A DNA stretch of 64,000 nt from Desarmillaria ectypa (taxonomy: Eukaryota > Basidiomycota > Agaricomycetes > Agaricales > Physalacriaceae), in assembly GCA_030407005.1 (NCBI GenBank), contig JAUDYN010000008.1:310001-374000 (forward strand). Direction: 5' to 3'. This document shows positions 12,401-22,345 of the stretch, one piece after another. The position numbers and the translations under genes were made by a program. Position 1 is the stretch's first letter. Every line of letters begins with the position of its first letter. The notes under the pieces were generated by a model. The model made no database searches and was not told the origin of the DNA. It saw only the letters and a program-made list of their open reading frames with translations.

Positions 12401-13059
12401 TGCAGGTATTAGAACGCACCGCACATCGGCCAATTGCATAACCGATGCCAGTTGTTACATTAACCTTCTCCTCTAAAGTCATCCTAGCGACCTGGTAATA
12501 TAAGGAGTTAACTACAATGGAACGGGCATAACAAATAAACAAATAGTTGTCAGATGTAACTCACAAGGTTCTTGGCCTTGATATACGCAGTTGTCCATGC
12601 AGAAGAATAGTCCGAGACACAGTTGGCGCCCACGGCCGGGGGAGTATGTGGGTCCGTCTGGATTCCACTTCTACCACTGGGAGAAGGCAAGGGCGACAAT
12701 GTGGAGGACGAGATGGGAACAATATGGCGAGTCATTGTGGCTGAAGAAGTAACGTACGAAAAGGAGGACAGCGACGTTACAGTAGACTCGGAAGCGGACG
12801 AGACTAGTGAAATCGAAGCATCTAATACGGAAGAAGTTGATACAGCAGCAGAAATGCTTGAAGTGACATCAGAATATGAAGCAGAAACAGCCGAGCTGTT
12901 GCTAGTAAAAGTGGACGACGCTGAAACGATAGAGAATGTGGGTGTCGCGACAGAGTTGGCTGTAGAGGTCGAGGCAGCACCAGGGACTGGAGGCTGCTGA
13001 TTGACCTGGGCGACGACGAGCGGGACCCAAACCAGCCAGCGAATCGCTCGAAAGGACAT
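9495..13059 (-). pseudogene. GH3 beta-glucosidase, apparently inactivated
   Basis: The order of motifs is that of fungal secreted GH3 beta-glucosidases: signal peptide, a Ser/Thr-rich stretch of about 120 residues, VARMTLEEKVNVTTGIGY, GGRNWEGFGADPYLSGE, KHLINNEQEHKRT (across an intron), VSDWGATMST with the nucleophile Asp, the SADDYNAPL region and a C-terminal fibronectin-III-like domain. The reading is broken in four places. TGA at 12179-12181 replaces the conserved Trp after NAAAT. The donor of an otherwise normal 53-base intron reads AT, not GT (10862-10863). TAG at 10757-10759 interrupts the linker to the second catalytic-barrel domain. The frame shifts between DYRHFL and FGFGLSYTSF near 10,050-10,140. 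All other introns are normal, so decay looks recent. Sequencing error at all four sites is unlikely but possible. Confidence 0.8.
12623..13000 (-). other. Ser/Thr-rich linker of the GH3 protein
   Basis: Between the signal peptide and the GH3 catalytic domain lies a segment made almost entirely of Ser, Thr, Ala and Val, probably heavily O-glycosylated if made. Most secreted fungal GH3 enzymes begin their catalytic domain soon after the signal peptide, so this resembles a wall-anchoring or stalk region. The antisense frame is also open over this stretch and gives an acidic peptide, which is a shadow of the biased codons and not a gene. Confidence 0.6.
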
Positions 13060-13205
13060 GGTGGGAGAAGAAACGAAACTCAAACACGCTCGCCCCCTCA
13101 CCGGTCGAAGGTTGTTATAGTCTCGTCGGACTCAGACTCGGACTCGTAGCGATGCGTCATGACGGCTGTGATGCCCGACGTGGTAACTCGCGGTTCATTT
13201 CCGTT

Positions 13206-14550
13206 TCAACTCAGTTTCCTTCTTGTCATGGAGGCCCATTGTGATGATAAATGCCTGCATTGCCCCCATAATGTCGCACCAACCCATTCGCTATCATCCG
13301 TATCCTGTTCGAATTTAGCGGGCGTAAGCGCATTGAGTGTCTTCCAAGACGCATCTGTATAGTACGTCTCCGACGTCCCGTCATTGTGTGCAATCAGTAC
13401 ACCCGCAGCGAGATAGGCCCTACTATTGGCCCTAATGTTCGCCCCATCGACAGTGACAACATTCACATTCGGATCCAACTTTGGGATAGAATATGCCTGC
13501 ATGAACATCCAGCCTGACCCTGTTCCGATGGTTTTGCCGTTGACGTAGAGCGTGTATGAGTTCACCCTGGAAAGTACAATAATGCAAATAAGTACGAAAA
13601 AAGAAAAACAGCAGCGGACGTACACGGAGAGAACGACCTTGCCGCCGACGGCAGCTTTCCCATAAGGTGAAGTGAAAGTCTTGCGGAATGGTCTGTGGCT
13701 GAGTGGAGCACTCCCACTGGAAACACTCTCGTTTGTCTGGAGCCAGTCCGCAGTTGTCATGTTATTGATAGGTGGGAGTGGTGGAGTACCCCAGGGCGAG
13801 GCTGTTGAAGGTCCCTCCACGTCCGGAGCAATCCACGCGGAATCGTCGAAGCTTGGGCTCGTCCAGCCGCCAGGCACCACTTCCACGTAGAGTCACTAAC
13901 AATATTCTCGGTAGTGCCATCCGTGTAGTCAACGAGGATCGTGACGTCGAGCCCGGCGGAACCTACAGTGTTGTATTTGCTGTCATGTTGTTCACGCCGA
14001 TGGCGAAAACATTCTTGCTGTCGGGATTCAGGCCGGCGGTGTAGACGACGGCTCCCTTCTGTGGACTCCTCCCGGCACCGATCTCTGCGCCATTGACGTA
14101 GATGAGACACTGGTCGCCGCTAGGCATATGTGAGCACGAGGTGCATTGTAGGCGATGGGGCAAACCTACCAGACTACAATAATTGTCGCGCAGGTGGGGC
14201 ATTTCGTGGCTGAGGAAGGGATTTCCCTACGGAATGGACGCATGCCTACAGGTGCGGTATGGGCCGACCCTGTCTGCTCTCCTGTCCAAAAGTAACTATA
14301 CTTGCTGAAGTCGAAAACCGGCGCGACGGTGCATGCATCTAATAGTCGCGGTAGTAAGGTGTCGGAAGACAGACCGCTGGCAGCATCTGCAGAGATTTCT
14401 ACATTGCCGTGGGACAGGGATGGGAAAGCGATATATGGTGTATCTGACCTGATGTGGGTGGCAGCGCATTTCTGGCCACTGCGGACAAGAAGGCGGGTAA
14501 GAGGAGTAAGACTAAATAGTATGAATTGGCTGTTGTGTACTCTATCGATG
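13206..14550 (-). pseudogene. Two-domain lectin-like secreted protein, frameshifted
   Basis: The protein has two tandem beta-sandwich (galactose-binding-like) units. Each has a YTLYVNG or CLIYVNGAEIG strand, a VFAI/VVTVDG strand, a DGTTENIVSDSTWK motif and a DDSAWIAP motif. This layout resembles the N-terminal modules of alpha-L-rhamnosidase-like proteins. A hydrophobic leader (LVLLLLPAFLSAVA) lies in frame near 14,500, but no ATG was found for it. Two breaks are visible. Near 13,964-13,975 the frame ending in NNMTANTTL meets a stop while homology continues one frame over. Near 13,880 the frame shifts again between DSTWK and VVPGGWTSP. A related copy on the other strand at 21.2-22.1 kb supports these as real breaks. 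No catalytic residues can be named. Confidence 0.6.
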
Positions 14551-15202
14551 AATGAGCTCCATGGTTTCTTCGAGAGATGCCTGAATCCTTCTACATGACA
14601 AGAATAGCCAAGAAAAACGAGGATGAGTTCACAGAGCTGACAGGAAACATGGGAATGCGTAGCAGTAGTTCCGAACGAGCCCATCATGGAATGGGTCGCA
14701 GAATCCAAAGAGGCGGACTTGCACCGTGGTTTCTGGGAGCTGCTCTTGGCGATCAGAATTGTGATAGAGATGGTGAATGGCAACAACAACGTACAAAGCT
14801 CCTTCTGCAGCCTGTATGACCTATTCAAGTGCCTGTGCTCACACAGATAGAGAATCCCGCAAATAACGGTCACGATTGTACTACACGTCAAACCGCTCCT
14901 TAGCATGGGTCTAGTGTGAAAAGAAGAGTAGTTGAAGCGAGACGCGCGGATTCTTCTCTTTGTTTGGACTAAAACACCACTGATCTTATACTTGTAAGAG
15001 GAGAATACAACCCTGAGTTATGGATGCAGACTAGAGGCAGCATCATGCATGCTATGCAACATCAGCGACTGATGAGTTCGATGAATGTTAATAGTGACGT
15101 ATCCATTCATCACAAAATTTCTTCTGGCAGACATGTAACACGCAGGCTGACTATGTTTTGGACAGCGAGTCCCATGATATGAAGTTAAGAAGTTTGGCTT
15201 AC

Positions 15203-16329
15203 CTATTGCGAAGGAAAAACAACGAAGCCACCGTTGACAGGCGAGGCGCCTAAATCGTCTGTCGTAGCGACTAATCGTACGTTCTCGAATGGTGCAAATT
15301 CGCAGTTATGGATTATTTGACTATTTGATTTTGCGAGCAGCTTGAGTCTGCATGAGAATTTGTTGGTGCCACTAAATGCTTGTTGCAATAGTACTGTTCG
15401 AGTACCGAATCATCCTTGGAGATCGGGATTGTTTACTAGCATTAAATATCAGCGCTTTAGCGAGGAAGATGGAGCATGAGTAAATTCCTACACACGCGCT
15501 GCCATTTAGTACAGTAACTCGTCCCTGTCCGGCTCCTTCGCATATAATATTGCAAGAACGATTCCCAACTACCGGCATAATACTGTTTCAAGTTGAAAGA
15601 AACCCTTGAGCAAAAACACCTGAAAGAAATCATCGTCATGTAGGCTTTTTTGGGCCTGATCGCGGTGCATGGTTGAGTAGTGAAAGTAAAAAAAACGGCA
15701 TCCTGACTCTTTGTCCGGGATAAGCAAATAAGTGCGTCACTTGAGCCGCATAGACCTACATATCGCGTTCGCGATGAATGGGTAAGAAAATAGTAGTCTT
15801 GTAAAAGTAACTTGATGAATAATCGACGGAAGACTATCTTGGCAAGCCGATAGACACTCACGGAACTCGTACCTGCTGGTTCCCAGGGCGGGGCATACTG
15901 GTAGGGTCGAAAAGTTCGGGAAGACTTTCCCATCGGGACCATGCATGGCGCAATGTCCGAAAGGCAAGCTTCATGTTAGGCCTAGGCTGGAACGACGACT
16001 GGAAAAAAAGGAACCTAGCTTCAGCCCCAAAATCCCATTAGTTCCAGTTTCAGCACCAGTGGAATGTGTTGCTGTCACTGCAAATAGCTTCGTGCACTGG
16101 GGCATGCGTACGAGAGCTATCTCGATATCTCGAAATGACGGAACACTGCGCAGAAGATGTGTCTGATGACCGGTTTGAGTCCATCTGGGGCCGAGAATTC
16201 ATTGGGAAGTGGTGACTGCTCGGTGCCGGCGTCACCGGCATCCTCAAGGTACAAAATGATATCAACGTGAAACTGGGGCAAAAACGCGTTGGCAAAAAGA
16301 AACACGGTCGCGGTTGACAGGGACCACAT
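15203..16329 (-). other. Unresolved coding relic or gene of unknown family
   Basis: Several minus-strand frames look coding but I could not join them. At 16,329 an ATG opens a hydrophobic leader (MWSLSTATVFLFANAFLPQF). Another ATG at about 15,971 opens a 34-residue exon that ends at a gtacga donor. Between 15,578 and 15,372 a frame contains GNRSCNIICEGAGQGRVTVL. Between 15,388 and 15,203 another contains HNCEFAPFENVRLVATTDDL. The composition suits a secreted protein. I do not recognise the family. It may be one gene with several introns or a decayed one, in line with its damaged neighbours. Confidence 0.35.
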
Positions 16330-16533
16330 GCAACTGGGCGGTGTTCGAAAATAGCCAAATTTTCAAAAATTTGCGTCATATTTCTAATTGTACGTTTTTG
16401 TGTAGTACATGCGACAAATGAAACAAATAACAGAAATTAGAAGAGATGATAGAGGGTACATATTGTCCATTTCTGCTGAAAGCGAAGAAAGATACATCCA
16501 AGGCACAATTATACAAAGGCACTGTGTATGTCA

Positions 16534-17044
16534 TCAAGCGACGTTGACCGTTTGGATCCACACATCAGTAGCGTCATTAGCACCCTTAATAGCGTACATT
16601 AGTCACGAACACATTCGCAAAAAGGACACTCATGCTCACCCCATACGCCGCGTAGGACTCAATGATCACAACATCAAACGTTCCTGTTTGGTTGTCTCCA
16701 TAGAAATATCTCGGTGCCAGCTCAGCAGAGTACGTCTTGATGCCCGCGTCGGGAGATACGAGACCCTCAACCAGCGTTACACCGCTGAGGGTGCTGGTGA
16801 ATGGGCTCCGCGCGAACAGGACAGTGATATTGAAGGAGTTTTCTTTGAAGTACTTTCCAGAGACCCACGTGAGATTGAAAGGCTGAATAGGATAAAAAGG
16901 TAAGAAGAAGACAAGAAAAGGGAGAATACTTACGTCGGTGGATGAGATTGTTTGGCCTGCTGTGGGAGAGACGAAGACTCCGGCAGAGACTAATGTGGAG
17001 AGGACGAGCGCCAGAAGTAGGTAGAGAGGGAAAAAGAACTTCAT
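16534..17044 (-). CDS. Small secreted protein, tandem paralog A
   Basis: Three exons (17044-16934, 16882-16640, 16584-16534) sum to 405 bases, 134 residues. A signal peptide is followed by AGVFVSPTAGQTIS, then PFNLTWVSGKYFKENSFNIT, a TLVEGLVSPDAGIKTYSAEL core, DVVIIESYAAYG and a C-terminal IQTVNVA. N-glycosylation sites (NLT, NIT, NQT) are present. It has essentially no cysteines, so it is not a hydrophobin or a Cys-rich effector. The PFNLTW pattern after the signal peptide resembles the Ser/Thr-rich GPI-anchored Kre9/Knh1-like group, though there is no Ser/Thr tail or GPI signal. Paralog B lies 1.3 kb away with the same intron positions. The function is unknown. A role at the cell wall or in host contact is only inference. 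Confidence 0.85.
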
Positions 17045-17079
17045 TGTGGAATATGGGGGAGAATGGCTAAAACACAGGG

Positions 17080-17148
17080 TTTTATATATGCGTACGAGGC
17101 TCCACACCACGGGTTGTTAAGACCGCTGGGATAAAACGCGAGCCTACC
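17080..17148 (-). promoter_or_regulatory. Promoter of paralog A: TATA box and shared motif
   Basis: About 40 bases upstream of the start codon the minus strand reads CATATATAAA (plus 17081-17090), a good TATA box. About 90 bases upstream is the block whose plus-strand form is AAACGCGAGCCTACC (17134-17148). The same block with one change, AAACGCGAACCTACC, stands about 105 bases upstream of paralog B, followed in both by a GAAYTGGRTATCAGA-like stretch. Retention in both copies suggests a regulator-binding site, or simply recent duplication. Confidence 0.5.
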
Positions 17149-17159
17149 TCAGGCTAGTG

Positions 17160-18366
17160 AATTGGATATCAGATGACTGGGCTCCCAACCGTAGTGTCCG
17201 GAGATCATGCGGTACAGCAGGGTGAAAGGCAAAGAATCTCCCGAAATCCAGGCCTGAGCGTCGCGGATTTTCCTTGATGCGCAAGACATCGTTGGGGTAT
17301 ATAGGTGCCGCATTTCAGGACAGAAAATTATCCAATTCAGGTTCGCTTGATGGCCGAACGTTGAACGTAACCTTGATGACGGAGGTCAAAAACGGATCCA
17401 CGCCTGGAACGAGATCGAGTGCGTTCATTGAGCGTCGAGGAAGTGCCTGCGTCTTCATCCGTTTACATTTCAAGCCGAGTGAGTCATACCCTTGCTTTCT
17501 GTGCCGAACTGCAGAGATAACCCAGATGGAGATGGCTGCCCCAGCTGTACCCTATAAGTCAATTTTTAGTGTCGGTTGGTGGAGCGAAAGAAAGGAGATG
17601 CTACCTGCACACAAGAACAGCTCTCGAAGAAAAGCGACCAAACAAAGGGATTGACTGCAGAGTAGGACAGAAGTGTCACATTTTGGAGGAAAACATGGAG
17701 GCATTCGTCACTAGTACCGTTGACCCTTGGATGAGTTACAGCCAAAATAAAAGTACTTTATTTTGTTTGAACAGCCAAGAAAAGCAGAGGGAGTGGAGCG
17801 CACATTGCAACTGCAACGAACCTGGTATGGGTAAGCGAGATCTTCTCGTATTGGCACGCCATAAGACACCACTGCCAGCCAAAGAATACGGAATAGATAT
17901 TGCGAGATTCATCATACTAGCTACAAGGAAGACAAATGAACGTCAGTCCTACGACTTATAGGCTGGACATAGTATGATATACCTTCTCCGATTATTCCCA
18001 GACATGCTTAGGTCCAAGCTTGGCCTTCATCCTTCCTCCACACCTACCCCACGACGGAAGAGCATATACCGCTCAAAATGTCCTAGCGACCGCACACCTT
18101 TGGGAAAGGAATCATGAATAACTGCGATATAAAATAAGGGACGGGATGCGTAGTTAAAGAGAGGACCACCTGGTGCCGGCTGCGGATAAGCGGAAATCGA
18201 AAACTGTGATCGCCGCGATGCCGCGGCAATCGCAGCCGTAGAGCAGCCGGCATCACGCATCACTAAATTTCAGTGCATGAATATTATTGTCCAGCCTAAA
18301 GGTATTTACAGAATCGTTGCAGAGCTGCCATCATAAAAAAAAAGAATTGAAAAAAATAGTATCATC
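17160..18366. other. Spacer between the tandem paralogs
   Basis: About 1.2 kb with overlapping short plus-strand frames (17,274-17,961) that show no domain, signal peptide or coding bias I can defend. It includes the promoter side of paralog A and the 3' end of paralog B. No terminal repeats were seen. Confidence 0.45.
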
Positions 18367-18367
18367 A

Positions 18368-18888
18368 TCAGACAACATTGACTGTTTGAATATTCCGCAA
18401 ATCAGTTGCGTATTGTGGACCCTGAAGGACATATGGTATCAGCAGTAAGCACCGTCCGGAAGAGAACACTAGCACTCACCGCATACGCACTATAAGACTC
18501 AATGATCACCACATCGAATGCTCCCGTCCTATTATCCATGTAGAAAAAGCTGGGTGTCAGCTCAGCGGAATAGGTCTTGATACCATAGTCCGGCGAGACC
18601 AGGCCCTCGACAAGAGTGGCGCCACCAAGGACGCTATTGAACGGGCTCCGTGAGAAAAGGACGGTGATGTTGTATGAACGTTGTTTAAAATATTTGTCAG
18701 AGGTCCAGGTTAGGTTGAATGGCTGCATAGGGAAGAACTTCTTAAGAGGAAGAGAAAAGTATGAAGAGGATACTTACCTCGTTAGAGCAGATAGTCTGCC
18801 CTGGAGTAGGAGACACAAATGTTCCAGCAGAGACCCCCATAAATGAGGCGACCGCAGAAAGGAAGAGAAGTGGGAAAGAGAACTTCAT
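18368..18888 (-). CDS. Small secreted protein, tandem paralog B
   Basis: Three exons (18888-18778, 18722-18480, 18421-18368) sum to 408 bases, 135 residues. Exons 1 and 2 have exactly the same lengths as in paralog A, and the introns sit at the same sites. After the signal peptide comes SAGTFVSPTPGQTICSNE, then PFNLTWTSDKYFKQRSYNIT, TLVEGLVSPDYGIKTYSAEL, DVVIIESYSAY and a C-terminal NIQTVNVV. Roughly three quarters of residues in exon 2 match paralog A. A single Cys (TICSNE) is new. Both genes point the same way, so this is a head-to-tail duplication of about 1.85 kb. Conserved reading frames and intron sites imply that both are expressed and selected. Confidence 0.85.
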
Positions 18889-18929
18889 TGTGTGATCTGG
18901 TATAGGCAGAAAATGGATTGTTCCCGACT

Positions 18930-19007
18930 TAATATACGCATTTTGGATTCCTTGGCACGGATAGTTGAGTCCGGTAAGTAATAATTGTATCGAAACGCGA
19001 ACCTACC
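18930..19007 (-). promoter_or_regulatory. Promoter of paralog B: TATA-like box and shared motif
   Basis: The minus strand reads GCGTATATTAAG about 45 bases upstream of the start (plus 18929-18940), matching the TATA position of paralog A. The shared block AAACGCGAACCTACC is at plus 18993-19007. Similarity between the two upstream regions continues past the motif but is interrupted by small gaps. Confidence 0.45.
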
Positions 19008-21180
19008 CAGAATGAACTGGGTATCAGAAGACCATGGCTGGGTTCTGCTGACAGTGGCAGGATAAGTATCAGTGAATCTAGAGTCCACGAGCTGCAATTT
19101 GCGTTGAGAGGTAGAGAAAATTAAGCTCAAGACATACCCTGGATACTTGCATTCATAAGTACACTGGGCCTGACGATTTCCAGTGGCCTTAACGGTGACG
19201 CTCTTCAAGTTTGTTTGATACCCTCAGATTCCCTTGGCCACAGTGCGCATAGGATGGAGATAAAAAAATTGAAGAACACCTGGAGTGAGGTCCAGTATAT
19301 TCTTCGAACGTCGAGGCTAGGACTGCTAGTGTGATGAAGAGCTAGTGTAACTGCGAGCTAGTGTAATTGAGCGCGGGACACTCAGAGAAGAAACTCTCCA
19401 AGAGATCACGACAAACATCCCGTACTCATCGGCAGGGCAGAGGTCTATTCAGTAATATCCCCTACAAGGTCACAGAACCCCTACGGAAACAATGGACAAT
19501 GGCACTCGTGTTGGCAGTACCACTACTGATCATCGTGTGTTGGTCAGCCAATACTCAGTTCAATGAGTACTCGACATCATAGAATGACTAACTAATACTA
19601 AGCTCTAGAGTTTTAGCATGGAAGTTGAAGCATCTGGCGTTGTACATGAGTCCCAATGCTTAAGCTCGAACACTGAAATATACTGCCCGAGTTGACAAGT
19701 TGCACGACGGGTGAACTGGCGAAAGCTTTCTTCTGACGAGACTCGACAGCCTCTATCATACAATAACGAGCACACTAAAGGCATCGAATTTAACTTTAAG
19801 GGACTAAGCGTCGGTTACATTCTCGAGTGGTCACCTGAACGCAGACGCATGTTGGATCTCCATATGTTAATTGCCATGCTGATTTGATGCTGGTGTCGGT
19901 GTGTACCAGGCAAACCAGCTTTGCCCCGTATATCAGAGGTCAGTCAGGTCAACACTACCTAGTAGCATCGGTAAAACCAAAAGATCAAGTTTGATACGCA
20001 CCAATGATTCTCTAGTGAGTGTAAGGGACAAAAATATATGGAGATAGCCGTGTTGAGTGATGAGGATGATAGCAATTCATGTTACCCAAGTCTTCGAATC
20101 CTACACGCATAAGTATTCAGCACCGACATAAATATAGAATTCGAAACATAGCGCAAAAATCATGATACAATTACCGCTGTCAAGTAGGGAAAAGGCTAGA
20201 ATCACAATTCAGGATTTTCTGACGCGTATTGGAACACTGAGAAATAAACAAGGAAGGGGAAAAAACGTGCCTTGACAAGACTCACGGTATTGTCTATCTC
20301 ACACATATTTCCTGTTAGAATGAGCCGTAATTCTCCAGCGCTCACCCGGATTTCAGCAGGGAACCCTCGCAGATAGGTGAGGGTTGTCGTCGTTCAGCTA
20401 ACTATTTATCTACACGCCGTGTACACCAATAGAAGCAACAAAGAGAGTCCTTGCCTGACAACCGATGATCCTGACGTCAATTGCGTTGTGATGCGCAACA
20501 CTTGATACACCAACATTTCCATCTAGGAGCAACTAGTGTATCAATTGAACGCTGAGCGCGGCCATGCAATTTCTCTTCAGTCCCTACGTGTCCTGTGATA
20601 GGAGACGAGAGAGAGCGGAGAAAGGCTTCCACGTGGTGAATCCGAATAAACCACGTTGTGCCGAGCGGACTCGGAGGCTAATTTTCTCCTTTCATCGAAT
20701 CAACGCTAAACAAAAAACGTATTTGTGCGTGCCGCATTGCTTCCTATATCTTGTATCTTCTTTATTTGGCTGATACCAACATCTATCAGGCAGAGTAATT
20801 GTCGGACAAAAACATTCTTGCAAGTGCATAAGTTCGAGTTCACCCGAAAGCTCTATGTAATGTCGTTGTACATGAGTGCCAGGGATAGAATAGGGAAAGT
20901 TTTTTTCCTACTCTATAAGAGAGCATCACATATTTACGACATTGAATGGGATGAGCTCCCACAGGGCCTACTGTCGAAACTCGCGCTTCCTTGCATGCAA
21001 CCCATTACACAGAGTTTACCGAAGACCTAAATAGCACTTTCTCCTCCAGACAGCTATTCTATTCAATTTCTACTGTCAGCTTTGTTAAATTTCCCCCTGT
21101 TGAAGCCATTTCTGGGGTTTATCTTCAGTAAAAGGCTTCAGTTCTCAGTGAATATACTCATCTTGCTCGGTTTTACGATG
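19008..21180. other. Intergenic region with a short tandem repeat
   Basis: No supported gene in about 2.2 kb; the small open frames lack domains. At 19325-19372 an eight-base core GCTAGTGT recurs three times with a period of exactly 16 bases. The rest is unremarkable. Confidence 0.45.
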
Positions 21181-22070
21181 TTTGCTAAGGGTGAGCACCC
21201 TTTCACCTATCTCAGAACATGTCACCTGTTCTTTCTAGTTGTGCTCCTCCTACCCGCCTTTTCATCCATTGTGGTCGGAAGTTTGTTACCGTCTACTGCA
21301 GGTTTGACCCTCTTCTACCACGACTTTTACGGTGCTCTATGTGTTTTCTGTAGATGTTTCCGCTGGCATGTCTGCAGATGTTGGCGTCGATACAGCCGTG
21401 GACGCGTTACTGCCTCGGTCTCTAAATTCGCTCGCTGTCGCACCAACGCTGGCTCCGACGACTCTACCTGGACTTTGACAGAAGAGAATCCGACGCTTCT
21501 CGAAGAGGCTGCAACCCTTTCGCAGGACGATCCCCTCTTCAAAGAGAAAATGCCCGGCCTGCGCAACTATCATCCTATCTAGGTTAAGTTTCTTGTATCG
21601 GTGCAAGTATGTTAACCTCATACGTCTGTAATGTCTGCTCCATCAACGTCAGCGGTACAGAGATTGTGCTAGGGACAGGCTGGCGCAACACTGTCTTCTA
21701 TACAGTCGGTCTGAACCCTGAAGGTCAGAACGTCTTTTCTATCACCGTGAACAACACAATTGGAGCTGCCGGCCCCCTCATTGACTGCACGGATGGTATT
21801 ACGGAGACTATCGTCACTGATACGACTTGGAAGAGGCTCCAAATCGTCCCGCCCTCTGGCCGGACGAGCCCGAGCTTTGATGACTCCAAGTGGGTTGCAG
21901 CTGTCTCGAGGTTGCCCGCCACCCAGATATCTTGGGGTACCCCATTCATGCTCCCGCCTGCTATTAACATGACCACAGCCCATTGGATCTGGACCAACGA
22001 AACTGATAGCAAACGGTCATAATCCTGCGGGTCACAGGCATTCCGGGACACCATCACCTCTCCTCAGGCT
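21181..22070 (+). pseudogene. Inverted broken copy of the lectin-like gene
   Basis: This plus-strand copy follows the minus-strand gene at 13.2-14.5 kb segment by segment. It has the leader VLLLPAFSSIVVGSLLP, then SADVGVDTAVDALLPRSLNS, the Trp-rich start of the first beta-sandwich (DDSTWTLTEENPT, one frame away), FRRTIPSSKRKCPACATIIL (third frame), and 21,650-22,022 with VFYTVGLNPEGQNVFSITVN, ITETIVTDTTWKRLQIVP and SPSFDDSKWVA. After the stop at about 22,020 the match goes on as GSQAFRDTITSPQ, then ends. So there are at least two frameshifts, one stop and a missing second domain. An ATG at 21,178 followed by a gtgagc donor may be the original first exon. Confidence 0.7.
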
Positions 22071-22169
22071 AATAGTCTGGCTTTCCGGCCTAGTTTCTCT
22101 ATTTTGATCTTGTGCGGCTCTGCGCCATGCTACAGAGACTGTACAGAGGAGTATTATCTCCTGAAATGT

Positions 22170-22345
22170 CACTGAGGTATTCTCGCATCTATCCTCTTTT
22201 GCCCATCGCTAACAACACACACAACTTTTCTTCTATCCATCTTTCCCTCCCGCTGGCTCCTTGTCCTTGACAAGTGCACATGACGCCATGTCGCTTCCAG
22301 TCGCTGCGAGCCGGAACGTTGGGCATGGAATAGATGCGGCAATAA
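22170..22345 (-). pseudogene. Chitin synthase fragment
   Basis: About 170 bases on the minus strand encode, over shifting frames, the stretch SRTRSQ..GK followed by RKVVCVVSDGQKRIDAR. The intact chitin synthase 3.6 kb away has [20 protein letters not shown] and [11 protein letters not shown] in the same order. DNA similarity over the segment is clear by eye, with small gaps in the fragment. Nothing else of the gene is recognisable on either side, so this is an isolated duplicated or transposed piece, beside the broken lectin-like copy. Confidence 0.7.

Noticed and set aside
12623..13000. Plus-strand acidic frame of 125 residues
   Set aside because: It is the antisense of the Ser/Thr-rich GH3 leader; biased codons keep it open.
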